Position numbers and translations under genes: made by a program. From NCBI GenBank assembly GCA_002633025.1, contig NMRB01000410.1, positions 244,780 through 308,779 of the forward strand: a DNA stretch of 64,000 nt, written 5' to 3'. This DNA comes from Notospermus geniculatus (taxonomy: Eukaryota; Nemertea; Pilidiophora; Heteronemertea; Lineidae). Under the pieces are notes generated by a model. That model was not told the origin of the DNA, searched no databases, and saw nothing but the letters and a program-made list of their open reading frames with translations. Shown here one piece after another: positions 44,641 through 55,106 of this stretch (positions are counted from its first letter, which is position 1; every line of letters begins with the position of its first letter).

Positions 44641-44819
44641 TGCATGCGTGTACACTAACAATATTTTTACGTTAACTGACAACATTTGAACAACATCCTG
44701 AGAGGAATATGATCTTCTGGTCCTGATGGGCCTAACTGTCCAACAAATCAACATGCTGCCCTGGATCGAGTTGGCCTCGGCCTTTTGGCCCGTCGCATAT
44801 CGCTGGCACACCGTCATAA

Positions 44820-45265
44820 GGCTGGGTTTACATAGAACGTGTCAAGACACGACACGGAACGCGTTGATCAAACGACACGCTAACACGGCAGTTTACATAG
44901 GCCTTCCTCCTGTCGTAGTCAATTGACACGGTGCCTCGATTTTTGGAATTACATGCATTTCCATTCGGTTTCATGCATTTCCGATGCAAATAAGAAAAAA
45001 TGTGATATTTGATGAGCAAACATCCTAAAATTCCTAACTACAAACTTCGAAACAACCCGACATCTTCCCGCGAAGTACATTGTATCCACACGCCTAAAAG
45101 AACGAGCATGTTCGTTCTCTTCAAACCGTGTTTCTACGTAACCCCATGCGTATGGACGAATGTAAACGGCATATTTGAAAATCCATTGTCAGTTAATCAA
45201 CACACGCGTATATCAACGACCGTGTCGAGTAATCGTATTTCGTGTGGCTCTATGTAAACCCAGCC
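44820..45265. mobile_element. GGCTGGGTTTACATAG MITE
   Basis: 446 bp, ends GGCTGGGTTTACATAGA and complement (TCTATGTAAACCCAGCC with small mismatches), flanked by TAA (44817-44819) and TCA (45266-45268). Non-coding. Confidence 0.8.
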
Positions 45266-45268
45266 TCA

Positions 45269-45419
45269 GGCTGCTTTTCCACGAGGCGTTTGCGGGCGCG
45301 GAATAGGCGGCGGGCGCGGGTGGAAAAAGTCGATCCAACGTATTTCCCATTAACTGTTTCACCCGCACCCGCTTCCGCCACCGAAACCGAATCCGCAAAC
45401 GTCTCGTGGAAAAGCAGCC
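45269..45419. mobile_element. GGCTGCTTTTCCACGAG MITE abutting a stop codon
   Basis: 151-bp foldback, ends GGCTGCTTTTCCACGAGGCG and complement, flanks TCA (45266-45268) and TTA (45420-45422). That TTA is, on the minus strand, the TAA stop of the adjacent receptor gene. It shares its left flank with the preceding MITE. Confidence 0.8.
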
Positions 45420-46060
45420 TTAGAAACAATCACTGTCATCGTCTTCATCGGTAGTCTTCGCGTCAACTTGATACAATAACATGTTTCTCTTTTGGTAGAG
45501 CGACGACTCTGAAATATCCCAATTCGCGATTTGGCTCTCTACCATCGGTAGGCCCCGACTGGCAATGATACTAGGTCTGTAGGTGTGCAGTTGGGCTTTG
45601 CAGGTGGCTGGAAGTGAATATGAGCGACCGCTGGCCTTGTTGCTGCATCCGATGCTTGTTTTTCTGTACTCCTGCTGGTGGTACGTCACTGAAGGCGAGA
45701 ACGTCTTCGGCGACCTGGCATGAGCGTTCGGCGTACAGCGGGAAGCCATACGGTTCCTGTGCGAGGTCGTCGTCTTCTGCAGCACGGACGGCACCGAGTC
45801 GTCGAACACCGACACCCGTCGCTTTGGCTTGGGCGCCGGGCTCAAAGCAACTTGTAGTGCGGGACTCTCACGTGTACTGAAGCCGAAATTACATGTAGTC
45901 GCGCTTCCAGGAGTTGAGATGGAGAGGTGAGGTACCACTGGAGAACCATCTTCAACAGGAGTGGATATCACCATATCGCCGATGATTTTGTCCATATTTT
46001 CGTAGTTTTCCTTGACCACATTGCAGACCATTGAGTTACCGCAGACTGGCGGTGCCGATT

Positions 46061-46656
46061 CGTGAACACGATCCCCCCATTTCTCCGCATCATCATTCTG
46101 CGGTCGGCGTAACGCCTTTCCGACTCCGCCATGTTCGATGTATCTAAATTCGCAGTTCTCAACACGTTGTCCTGGGCCGCATCTCAGCATTTCCAATACG
46201 GCGCCTCTCATTTTATCGCCAATCAGATAAAATGGGATGGGAAGGAGAAATACGCTGAGTGCCTCGAGACAGTAAATTGTTACGTTCAGTCCAATGGCGT
46301 TGGCATCTGTCGCGGCGCGTGTCATTGTCAAGATGAGTGAAGCCAGTTCTGTCGATAGAGTGAACACGATCCCCCCATTTCTCCGCATCATCATTCTGCG
46401 GTCGGCGTAACGCCTTTCCGACTCCGCCGTGTTCGATGTATCTAAATTCGCAGTTCTCAACACGTTGTCCTGGGCCGCATCTCAGCATTTCCAATACGGC
46501 GCCTCTCATTTTATCGCCAATCAGATAAAATGGGATGGGAAGGAGAAATGCGCCGAGTGCCTCGAGACAGTAAATTGTTACGTTCAGTCCAATGGCGTTG
46601 GCATCTGTCGCGGCGCGTGTCATAGTTATGATGAGGGAAGCCAGTTCTGTCGATAG
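46061..46656. repeat. 298-bp tandem duplication inside GPCR final exon
   Basis: CTGTCGATAG occurs at 46349 and 46647, and the intervening 298 bp repeat about 97% identical. It covers TM6 end, TM7 and the start of the tail. It is either a real duplication or two haplotypes joined in tandem. Confidence 0.92.
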
Positions 46657-46986
46657 GTGGAGCACCGCCAGCAAGCCGACAACCCTTGTCGCCAAAACCT
46701 GGCCTCCGAGGCGTAGGTTCTTAGCTGTACGGATTTGTTGGTGTTTTGCAGATAGTTTGTTCTTATCGTTCGAAGACTTTAATTCGATGAACGATGGCCA
46801 GTAAGGTGCCGACAACGACGATTCCCGCTATTCTGCATTTTGATTGGATGAGAGTGGCGGCGATGCCCGCGTCGGGCGTGACGTCACATCTGTAAGCTCC
46901 GGGCTGGTATATGACACCGCCAGGGGGCACTGCATGGATGGCTGAAATGGGATCAGTCAAGTGTTAGTCTCGGTTACCAATCGCTG

Positions 46987-47146
46987 TTTCGAATCTGGGG
47001 ATCGGAAACGTTTGCGTGCTGCAGTACTGCTGAACAAAACGGCTGGCTGCGCAAGACTAGCCCAGTGTGAGAGAGCGGCGACCGACGGCCGAGCTCGGCG
47101 ATTATTCAAGGTACCGCCCACAAATTAGGCTACTGCGAGTCTTGCC
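46987..47146. repeat. Dispersed repeat R1, copy 2, filling an intron
   Basis: Same as 43000-43154. It makes up about three quarters of the 209-nt intron 46942-47150 of the minus-strand receptor and ends 4-5 bases from the donor. Confidence 0.85.
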
Positions 47147-47242
47147 TTACCTGCGAAAATCCAAGTTAGGCAGGCGCAGATGATGGATCGGGACTTCGTC
47201 GCTACTTCTTCGTAATGTTTGAAATAGTTCAGGCAAATGTAT

Positions 47243-47535
47243 CTGGAAATGGAAAAGGTTGAACAATGATTCAAACCCAAGTCGCGGCTCATACGTCTTC
47301 AGACGTTTAGGTTATCGAATACCTCCTAGATGGCAGCAGTCGTGTATTCGCCGGCGGTCTCGCCTACGGCTGCCCCGAGTCGGTTGTGGGACACCTGAAG
47401 CCAAGTGCCGTTTTTGTGATTTTCATCAATGACAAAACCAGAGCGCCGGCGTTACCTGCATCGACAAGAGTTGCCCTCTCCTGAGCAAAATGTCGGTCAG
47501 AGGTGACAGGCATTAATGTCTGCCTGCAAGTCTGG
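47243..47535. other. Receptor intron sequence
   Basis: Intron between the DRY-completing exon and the TM2-TM3 exon of the minus-strand receptor. Nothing else recognised outside the transposon that follows. Confidence 0.6.
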
Positions 47536-48068
47536 TAGTCTCGTGCCACCAGACTCTTGCAATTTCCAATAAAATTCCAATTTGAGAGTCTGGTCCATAT
47601 GGTTACTTTGACTTGTAAAACCATCATGGCGGACAATCTACCGCCGATGACGTAGAACACAATGCAAAATCAATCCATACAAAAAGCATGCATCATGCGA
47701 GTAAACCTACAGTATTTTGTAGCCCTTGCTGTTAGGCCTACCGCACTTTTTATAGTATAATTTCCTCCTAATCGAAAGAATATTAACATACTTGCCTGAA
47801 ATTCCAATGAAAGACACTGTAAATTGACTTGATAACACAAATTGAGCCGATTCACCTTGCTAATTTTCACGCTTCAAGTTCTCTGGGCTCAGCCATATTC
47901 CTCCTGCGGCCTACGTCACCAACGTTTGAGACCCATGACGCATTGGTAGTGACTAGCCAATCAGCGAAGCTCCCCTTATTTTGAATTTACAATGAAAATT
48001 GCGTTCAGTGCCAGACCCTCGGTCTCACGACCTCGGAGTATGACCGAGGGGCTGGTTGCGCGAGACTA
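47536..48068. mobile_element. TAGTCTCG element, copy B, perfect 9-bp duplication
   Basis: 533 bp, same termini as 28974-29288 with extra internal DNA, flanked by CAAGTCTGG on both sides (47527-47535, 48069-48077). It is inserted in the intron of the minus-strand receptor. No transposase frame, so non-autonomous. Confidence 0.92.
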
Positions 48069-48388
48069 CAAGTCTGGCAGAACCAGTAATTTCATTTGAC
48101 GGTCAATAGGGACATACCTGTCAATAAGAAGTAATCCTAACTTGGCCGAGGTTGTATAGCGCAGCATGATATTAACAAATCCCGTCCCCTTGCATACAAT
48201 TGTACCGAATATCCAGCGGTGTGTCACCATTGTCGTGACACCAAAAATGGCTGTGGACAGGAGTTTTAAGAGTCCACAGATAATGTAATTCAACGTGAAC
48301 ATCTCTGAAAAAAGGAAAAAAATATTTGGGACCTTTGAAAAACGGATGTCCTTGAGACTCTGCGCCTACATATCTAAAAAATTCAACG

Positions 48389-48460
48389 TGGAGATGCCGG
48401 GGATCGAACCCGGGGCCTCCCGCATGCAAAGCGGGCGCTCTACCACTGAGCTACATCCCC
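48389..48460 (-). tRNA. tRNA-Ala (anticodon TGC)
   Basis: 72 nt. Acceptor GGGGATG pairs with CATCTCC (one G-T), box A TAGCTCAGTGG, anticodon arm CCCGC-TTTGCAT-GCGGG, box B GGTTCGATCCC, discriminator A. A T6 run follows at 48382-48377, a good Pol III stop. No intron and no encoded CCA. It lies in the 391-nt intron between the first two visible exons of the minus-strand receptor, same strand. Confidence 0.96.
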
Positions 48461-48860
48461 ATCGATGCTATGAAGGTGAGCCGCGCGCGTCGGACTCACG
48501 ATCAAATTTAGACGCCGACACCTCGTTCGGATTGGGTACTTTGTTTCTATTTGTTACATTCCCCGAGCACGGGGGGGGGGGCCGGGGAGCCACAATGCTC
48601 ACAGTGCTCGGGAACCACTGTGCTGAGAATGTGGCACAACTGATTCATGAATCTAATCTCCCATGTCACCAGTCATAAAAAGGGGTAATACATACCGATA
48701 GGTATTTCTGAGTCCCTGATACTTCTTGAGAGCAAAATTGCCATGAGGAGGAGGGCAAATAGGGCAAAACACACTCCGAGACTCGTAACTCCCGCGAGGG
48801 CGTAGTCGAGGGCTGGAGGAAAGGCAGGTCCGGTACAAGGGGTGGTTTCGTCATGTTCAT

Positions 48861-49367
48861 CTGGAAAACATGGGAAGTTTCAAAAAGCTAATGATTTGTC
48901 CCTCTGACGCTAGTGTAGCTGACGGATGACGAAAAGTTGTCGTCGTTGTCCAAAGTTGTCGTTGTCGTTGCGAAAGCTCACTCGTTTGAATAAAGTTGGA
49001 CGATTCTCTTACCTTTTCTTTGATCTAAAAAGGCGGTCTTCTTTCAAAAGTTTCAAAGTCCAGATCAGCCGTGTTGTCTTGTCATCTGCCGTTTGGAGAC
49101 TAAACTGTCTCTTTTCGTGCACAACTCGTTGCTTGAAATCTCGTTGCTTCTGCATGACATTTACGCCCACCTTCGATCTGGATCTTTCTGAAACGCCCAC
49201 TTATGTGGCGATGACAGGTCATAGTGTAAATTCCCTCCCGCATAGGCCGGAAATGACGGGGGCATCGCAAGTTCACGTGTTGTTCGTGGTGTTGCAGGAT
49301 CACGATGCGTAGCAACAATGACTATCATTTTTTTCCATCAAGTGTCGCATAATCTGACTTTTTAAAG
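48861..49367. other. Between GPCR 5' end and orphan exon W1
   Basis: No confident exon. The missing first exon of the minus-strand receptor is expected here or further upstream. The last 40 bp match the lead-in of the orphan exons. Confidence 0.5.
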
Positions 49368-49873
49368 GTATGTCTTTGATAGAGTTCGTTACTCCCGTAA
49401 CTCCTCTTTTTGCCACTGTATCCATGCTTCATCAACTCCTGGTTGGCACTATGATGCCGTTTCTCATTATCTTCGGCTGCAACATCGCCATCATCATCGG
49501 CGTCAGAAGAGCAGAAGATACACGTAAGCGAATGACAGCGACGTCTGGCGGCAATCACGAAAATACGAAATCACGTTTGAGGGAAAGCAAGTACATGATG
49601 CGCATGCTCGTGATGGTGAGCCTCGCTTACGTTTTGTGTTCCATACCAGTGAGAATGTATGCATTTTATATACAAGTTCCTAGAATCGGTGCCATGTACA
49701 ACATGGCAGTGATGTACTGGTTTCTGCGATACAAAATTGAGTCCTGGGCACTCGGGCTGGTTTGGGAAGTCAACTACGCAGTGAATTTCTATATGTATGC
49801 GATTGGCGGAGGGAACAAATTCCGGAACGATGCTAAAGAAATATTTTCAAGATGTCGCAGGAAAAACTCTTGA
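49368..49873 (+). pseudogene. Orphan GPCR exon C, W1 (TM5-TM7, intact frame)
   Basis: 506 nt from a good acceptor (TTTTTAAAG before GT ATG) to TGA. Encodes TM5 MPFLIIFGCNIAIIIG, IL3, TM6 LCSIPV, TM7 NFYMY and a RCRRKNS end. About 95% identical to Y2 exon C but with no exon A or B within reach upstream. Phase 1 matches the exon B donors. Either a relic of a Y-type gene or an alternative terminal exon for a distant upstream donor such as Z2 exon B at 41885. AATAAA follows near 50043. Confidence 0.7.
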
Positions 49874-50211
49874 TCCGCTCTTTATCTTTCAAAATGACTT
49901 TCTCGTCTGGTAAACCGGTGTAAAGTTTTTGGGAGTTCCCCATCTGTGAGTGTTCCCTTCCTATTGTCTGACGGAATGCTGCGACTTGACAATAGAGGAC
50001 ACATAGGGAAACGTGTCGGTCTATCTGCCTCGGTTTCCAAAACAATAAAGGGACACACTGATACACAGAAACACAATATGAAATTGGAATGAACAGGCCT
50101 ATAGCTGGGGGTAATAATTGTGAAGTGCCTTGACACTTAAATGTAAAAGGCACTATAAGCCCACACACATTATTTTTTCCATCAAGTGTCGCATAATCTG
50201 ACTTTTTAAAG

Positions 50212-50711
50212 GTATGTCTTTGATAGAGTTCGTTACTCCCGAAACTCCTCTTTTTGCCACTCTATCCATGCTTCATCAACTCCTGGTTGGAACTATGATA
50301 CCGTTTCTCATTATCATCGGCTGCAACATCGCCATCATCATCGGCGTCAGAAGAGCAGAAGATACACGTAAGCGAATGACAGCGACGTCTGGCGGCAATC
50401 ACGAAAATACGAAATCACGTGAGAGGGAAAGCAAGTATATGTACATGATGCGCATGCTCGTGATGGTGAGCCTCGCTTACGTTTTGTGTTCCATACCAGT
50501 GAGAATGTATGCATTTTATATACAAGTCCCAAGAATCGGTGCCATGTACAACATGGCAGTGATTTACTGGTTTCTGCGGTACAAAATTGAGTCCTGGGCA
50601 CTCGGGCTGGTTTGGGAAGTCAACTACGCAGTGTATGCGATTGGCGGAGGGAACAAATTTCGGAACGATGGTAAAGAAATATTTTCAAGATGTCGCAGGA
50701 AAAACTCTTGA
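50212..50711 (+). pseudogene. Orphan GPCR exon C, W2 (TM7 deletion)
   Basis: 500 nt, in frame, about 845 bp downstream of W1 as part of a tandem repeat (unit about 49330-50160). A two-residue insertion (YMYM) precedes TM6, and four residues including the NF of NFYMY are deleted, leaving NYAVYAIGGG; Asp replaces Gly-Ala context in helix 8 (RNDGKEI). Loss of the TM7 Asn suggests a non-functional receptor end. Confidence 0.75.
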
Positions 50712-51847
50712 TCCGCTCTTTATCTTTAAAAATGACTTTCTGGTCTGGTACACCGGTGTAAAGTTTTTGGGGGTTCCCCATCTGTGAGTGTTCCCTTCCT
50801 ATTGTCTGACGGAATGCTGGGACTTGACAATAGAGGACACATAGGGAAACGTGTCGGTCTATCTGCCTCGGTTTCCAAAACAATAAAGGGACACACTGAT
50901 ACACAGAAACACTGCCAGATGTAACACCTCTGAGTGTTTTTAAAAATACTGAGTTCTTTTCATTGTGCTTTGCCTGTTGGCCAGCGTACAAAATTCGAAA
51001 CCTCTTTCCAACTTAAACAGGAGACCGCACAAACGCCCCCTCAAAAAATCTACGCTACAAAATTTGAAACTTCTTTGAAACTTAAACAAGAAACAGCGCC
51101 AACGCCTCCTCAAAAAATCTTTGCTGCAATACTTAAATTAAAGATATCTGAGCAACTTGCAGACAGAAATGTGAATAGGAAAGAAATGGTTGAAAACTCG
51201 TCTCTAATTTCCATTGTATAACGCTGCCTTGTAGTACGAACTTTATGGAGGAGTATCTTTTCTGGTCGTGGTGGTACTTCGGTCTGTTGCCGCTCACAAC
51301 GTGACGCTAAACACCTTCGGATCTTCAGACGGCAGGTTCATGAAATATGAAGGCGTCTGCTTACATTCAGGAAGCAACAACTGGGCTTGAGCATTTCTGG
51401 ATTGAAACAAGTACAGTTGTTTTCGTCTTGTGAATGGATAAGCAGTGAACCCAGGTGTAGCAGTAAAAAGTGTCCCCTGCTATTGTTGAATGACGGAATA
51501 AGAGGCATGGGTATAGAAACCAATCGCCAGAGACTAGATTGTAACAATAGGATCTTTTGTTCCCAGGACAGTTTTTCCTAGGGCATTCTTTCCTTTCACA
51601 CCTGTCTTGGTGGAACAGGACGGATGTGCCATTTCACAAATCAACATCAACAGACAGGAACCGTACGGGTTGACACGCATTGCATTCTTGAAGTGGATGC
51701 AATGCGTGACCGTGTTCGCATTGGCTGCCAGTTTAGTTTAGTTACTTTGGGAGATAAGCGTTCTCTGATTGGGTGTTAATCCATGTTTGACACACAGGAA
51801 TTCTGGTACTCGACTTTTCACTGATGTCAAAACAGAGTTTCATCGGG
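50712..51847. other. Family 3' flank and Z3 upstream region
   Basis: Third copy of the Y-type 3' flank (AATAAA near 50881, AAATTTGAAACTTC subrepeats, CAACTTGCAGACAGAAATG), joined to about 100 bp conserved upstream of Z1, Z2 and Z3 (GTTAATCCATGTTTGACACA, GACTTTTCACTGATG). No gene. Confidence 0.6.
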
Positions 51848-53879
51848 ATGGAAAAAATACAGTCAACCGGAAACGTGACAATCAGCCAAGTTCTGGCTGA
51901 TGAATATTTACTGATGCTGCTCGTGTGGAGGTACACGACACGAATTTGGTCAATATTCGTGATCGCTCTCGGGTTGCCTAGCAACGCTATGGCGTTCCTG
52001 GTTGCTACGAAACAAAGTAACCGAAACCAATCGACGTGTACCTACATGGCTGGTTTAGCCGTCGCTGACAACATTGTGCTCGTCAGCTTTATTTTTCAGT
52101 CGTATCTGTTTTTGTGGCTGACAGGTGATGTTTTGCCACATCAGGAACTGGCAGTTAGGTGAGTATTATCATAAAGGAATCAACCATAAAGGTTCAACTG
52201 ACAAATTTAGCATTTTATAAATGCGGATAATATCCCTTTAAAACCCAACAGATTTGCATTCTGACGTTTCCATGTGATAGGCAAGACCCTTCTGCACATT
52301 CACTGCAAATTTTGTTGAATTCCGACTAGTTGATCTTATGATACAAAAGGTCTGAATTAATGAGAACCCCACGAACGATGTGTGTTCAGGGTCATCGGTG
52401 TACATTTGAATAGGCTGACGTACATTTGTACATGGAACACTAATTGTGCTGAAAATAGCTCAGTTATCGTCAGAAATGGAATTCAAAGCATCATGTTGGC
52501 AGGTTCATGTACCTCTTCACCACAAAAAAAGTTGAAGCTCGTGCCTATTACGTAAAGCCAAAATTCAGGCAGTGAGAGACATCTGGTGGCAACANNNNNN
52601 NNNNNNNNNNNNNNNNNNNNNNNNNNNNNNNNNNNNNNNNNNNNNNNNNNNNNNNNNNNNNNNNNNNNNNNNNNNNNNNNNNNNNNNNNNNNNNNNNNNN
52701 NNNNNNNNNNNNNNNNNNNNNNNNNNNNNNNNNNNNNNNNNNNNNNNNNNNNNNNNNNNNNNNNNNNNNNNNNNNNNNNNNNNNNNNNNNNNNNNNNNNN
52801 NNNNNNNNNNNNNNNNNNNNNNNNNNNNNNNNNNNNNNNNNNNNNNNNNNNNNNNNNNNNNNNNNNNNNNNNNNNNNNNNNNNNNNNNNNNNNNNNNNNN
52901 NNNNNNNNNNNNNNNNNNNNNNNNNNNNNNNNNNNNNNNNNNNNNNNNNNNNNNNNNNNNNNNNNNNNNNNNNNNNNNNNNNNNNNNNNNNNNNNNNNNN
53001 NNNNNNNNNNNNNNNNNNNNNNNNNNNNNNNNNNNNNNNNNNNNNNNNNNNNNNNNNNNNNNNNNNNNNNNNNNNNNNNNNNNNNNNNNNNNNNNNNNNN
53101 NNNNNNNNNNNNNNNNNNNNNNNNNNNNNNNNNNNNNNNNNNNNNNNNNNNNNNNNNNNNNNNNNNNNNNNNNNNNNNNNNNNNNNNNNNNNNNNNNNNN
53201 NNNNNNNNNNNNNNNNNNNNNNNNNNNNNNNNNNNNNNNNNNNNNNNNNNNNNNNNNNNNNNNNNNNNNNNNNNNNNNNNNNNNNNNNNNNNNNNNNNNN
53301 NNNNNNNNNNNNNNTTTGCCCAGTTTGATTGATTTAGACCATGAAATTGTCTCAAAACTCAAAATATTTCTTGAAGGTATGGTGGTGCTGGGCTGGAAGG
53401 TGAAGGAAGCTCCCGTTTTTGTCACTCTTTCCATGAATTATCAGCTCATAGTCGGAACAATCATGCCCTTTCTCGTTATTATCGGCTGCAACATCGCCAT
53501 CATCGTCGGCGTCAAACGAGCAGAAAACAAACGTAAACAAATCGCAGCGACGTCTGGTGGCAACCAAGAAAGTAAGCAATCACGTGGTAGTGAAAGCAAG
53601 TATCTGATGCGCATGCTCGTGATGGTCAGCCTCGCTTACGTTTTTCTCTCAATACCGTTGAGACTGTACGATGTTTATCATTCGATCCCTTTCATAAGTG
53701 CTATGTACAAACTGGCGGAATTGTATTGGTTTCTACGATTGAGGATTGAGTACTGGACACTTTATTTCCCATGGAATTTGAATTATGCAGTTAATTTTTA
53801 CGCGTATATGATTGGAGGAGGAAGCAAAATTCGGAACGATGCGAAAGAAATCATTGGTTCGTTCTGTCATTGGAGTTAG
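51848..53879 (+). CDS. Class-A-like GPCR Z3, exon B in assembly gap
   Basis: Exon A 51848-52158 (311 nt; MEKIQSTGNVT start, LPSNAMAF, AVADN, donor GTGAGT) and exon C 53377-53879 (503 nt; MPFLVIIGCNIAIIVG, FLSIPL, NFYAY, SKIRNDAKEI, CHWS stop) are intact and closest to Z2. The 221-nt exon B should lie in the N run 52595-53314. If present, the protein would be 344 aa. Function as for Z2. Confidence 0.75.
52595..53314. other. Assembly gap (720 N)
   Basis: A run of N between exons A and C of Z3; frames across it are not real. Confidence 0.99.
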
Positions 53880-53977
53880 GTCCGTGGTTTCCAACGAAGC
53901 TAGGCCCTTGTTTTAGAAGCGGTGGCGTAGGGCCGTCCTTTAGTATAACGGTTTAGGTCGATGATTTCAGTGACCAA

Positions 53978-54158
53978 GACAGGTGTGACAGGGATCAACG
54001 TCCTAGGGATGTAAGTCCGCGAGGCTTTAGGATATTGGTCAGAGTTAGTGACATAGGCCTAATCCTTCCCAAAGGAAAACTGCGGGTTGATCGGGGAGTA
54101 CATTAGCACCCGGACATTGCTTCCAGGGGGACTTTGATCCCTGTCACATCGGCATTAT
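53978..54158. repeat. Inverted-repeat element, ACAGGTGTGACAGGGATCAA
   Basis: Arms at about 53980-54003 and 54131-54153 (GTGACAGGGATCAA and TTTGATCCCTGTCAC). Non-coding, directly behind Z3. Confidence 0.6.
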
Positions 54159-54200
54159 TACGACAGCGAGAACTTCTTCCATTGTGTGGCGATCGTTATA

Positions 54201-54361
54201 TTAGTGAGTTTAAGAAACCATACGTTAACGCTAACGCTAACGTTAATGACATCATTTTGACGTCACATCGAATGAATCTGTTGTATTTCTTGTGGGGTGA
54301 CGTCATTTTGATGTAATTATCGTTAGCGTTAGCGTTAACGTATGGTTTCTTATACTCACTA
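54201..54361. repeat. Foldback MITE with GTTAACGCTAACGCTAACG arms
   Basis: Left arm AAGAAACCATACGTTAACGC plus TAACG repeats, right arm the complement; both ends read ATTAGTGAGT-like. About 160 bp. Confidence 0.85.
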
Positions 54362-55009
54362 TTAGCCTACCTCAAGACAGGCTCGCGCTATATCAAATTA
54401 TTATCATAGAAGAATTCTCACCTTAAAGCCTAGGTCACAAATGCACCGGGCGCCGTACGATTTTCCCCACCCAGGGGCTTGCTGTGGATTTTTGAGACTG
54501 AAACTCAGATATAAGCTGAATTATGCCGAAATCGCCTCATTGGATAAGCGGAAATTAAACTAGATCAAACTGGGCACCGTAGAATTTGGCCAAAATGTCT
54601 GTTTTTACTCGCCGTACGGGCCCCGGAGTGGATATGTGACCTAGGCTTAATGATGGTTTCCGATCATCAGGATCGGGGATCCGATAGTGTAGCTGTACGT
54701 ATCGGTAACATTCTTCTAAAATCAAATGTAAGGTTCCCGAATGCCATGTTGTTGAAATCTAGGCAAAGTTGAATTTCGCTAACATGGAAGTTATGGACCT
54801 ATTTTTAGTCTCAAAGCCTTGATTATGTGATTCTCTGCAAAATGACGTGAAATCCACGTCAGATGAAAACGTGATTTTCACGTGAAAACCACGTGTTGTG
54901 CATGCTAGTACGGCAGTTATTGAAATGAGGCTGTATCGTACACGTATATCGCTTACAAGGAAGTTTATGGAACCTTTTAGTTTCAAAGCTTTATGGTTTC
55001 CAATTCTTG
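54362..55009. other. Intergenic, repeats and Z-type intron relic
   Basis: Holds the GGGCACCGTA repeat (about 54572-54645) and, from about 54745, sequence alignable to the Z-type intron 1 (GGCAAAGT, ACGTGATTTTCACG palindrome) leading into the exon B relic. Confidence 0.5.
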
Positions 55010-55106
55010 GTTCACGTACTTTATCGCCGAATCGGCTGGTAACACCTCCGCTGTCTTCCTGGCCGAAATGTCGGTTGACCGTGCCATTGCAGTTTGGGCT
55101 CCGATG
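55010..55106 (+). pseudogene. GPCR exon B relic (TM3)
   Basis: FTYFIAESAGNTSAVFLAEM then SVDRAIAVWAPM, the TM3 half of a Z-type exon B. The acceptor AG is lost (TTGG in place of AGG) and homology ends at 55106, before TM4. A single dead fragment of a further receptor copy. Confidence 0.85.

Larger units (their letters stand above)
45420..48860 (-). pseudogene. Class A GPCR of another family, two frame lesions
   Basis: Exons (transcript order): 48860-48696 (N-terminus, TM1), 48304-48118 (TM2-TM3, LGLLLID), 47242-47151 (RYICLNYF completes DRY across the intron, TM4), 46941-45420 (ECL2, TM5-TM7, long tail). Phases agree at all three introns. Unlike the neighbouring family it keeps DRY and both disulfide cysteines (IVCKG before TM3, YRCDV in ECL2). 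Lesion 1: a one-base shift between TM5 (IVVVGTLLAIVHRIKVF) and IL3. Lesion 2: a 298-bp tandem duplication (46061-46358, 46359-46656) of the TM6-TM7 segment; 298 is not a multiple of 3, so the second copy and the about 200-residue Ser/Thr-rich tail (ending DDDSDCF) are out of frame with the first. A first exon with start codon (phase 1) must lie above 48860. May be a pseudogene or a collapsed or erroneous assembly. Confidence 0.75.

Noticed and set aside
52572-52594. Possible receptor exon C scrap before the gap
   Set aside because: GACATCTGGTGGCAACA resembles IL3 coding sequence for under 20 bases; too short to claim.
52483-53434. Long frames across 52.5-53.4 kb
   Set aside because: Produced by 720 N. 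Only exon C (from 53377) and exon A (to 52158) of Z3 are real.
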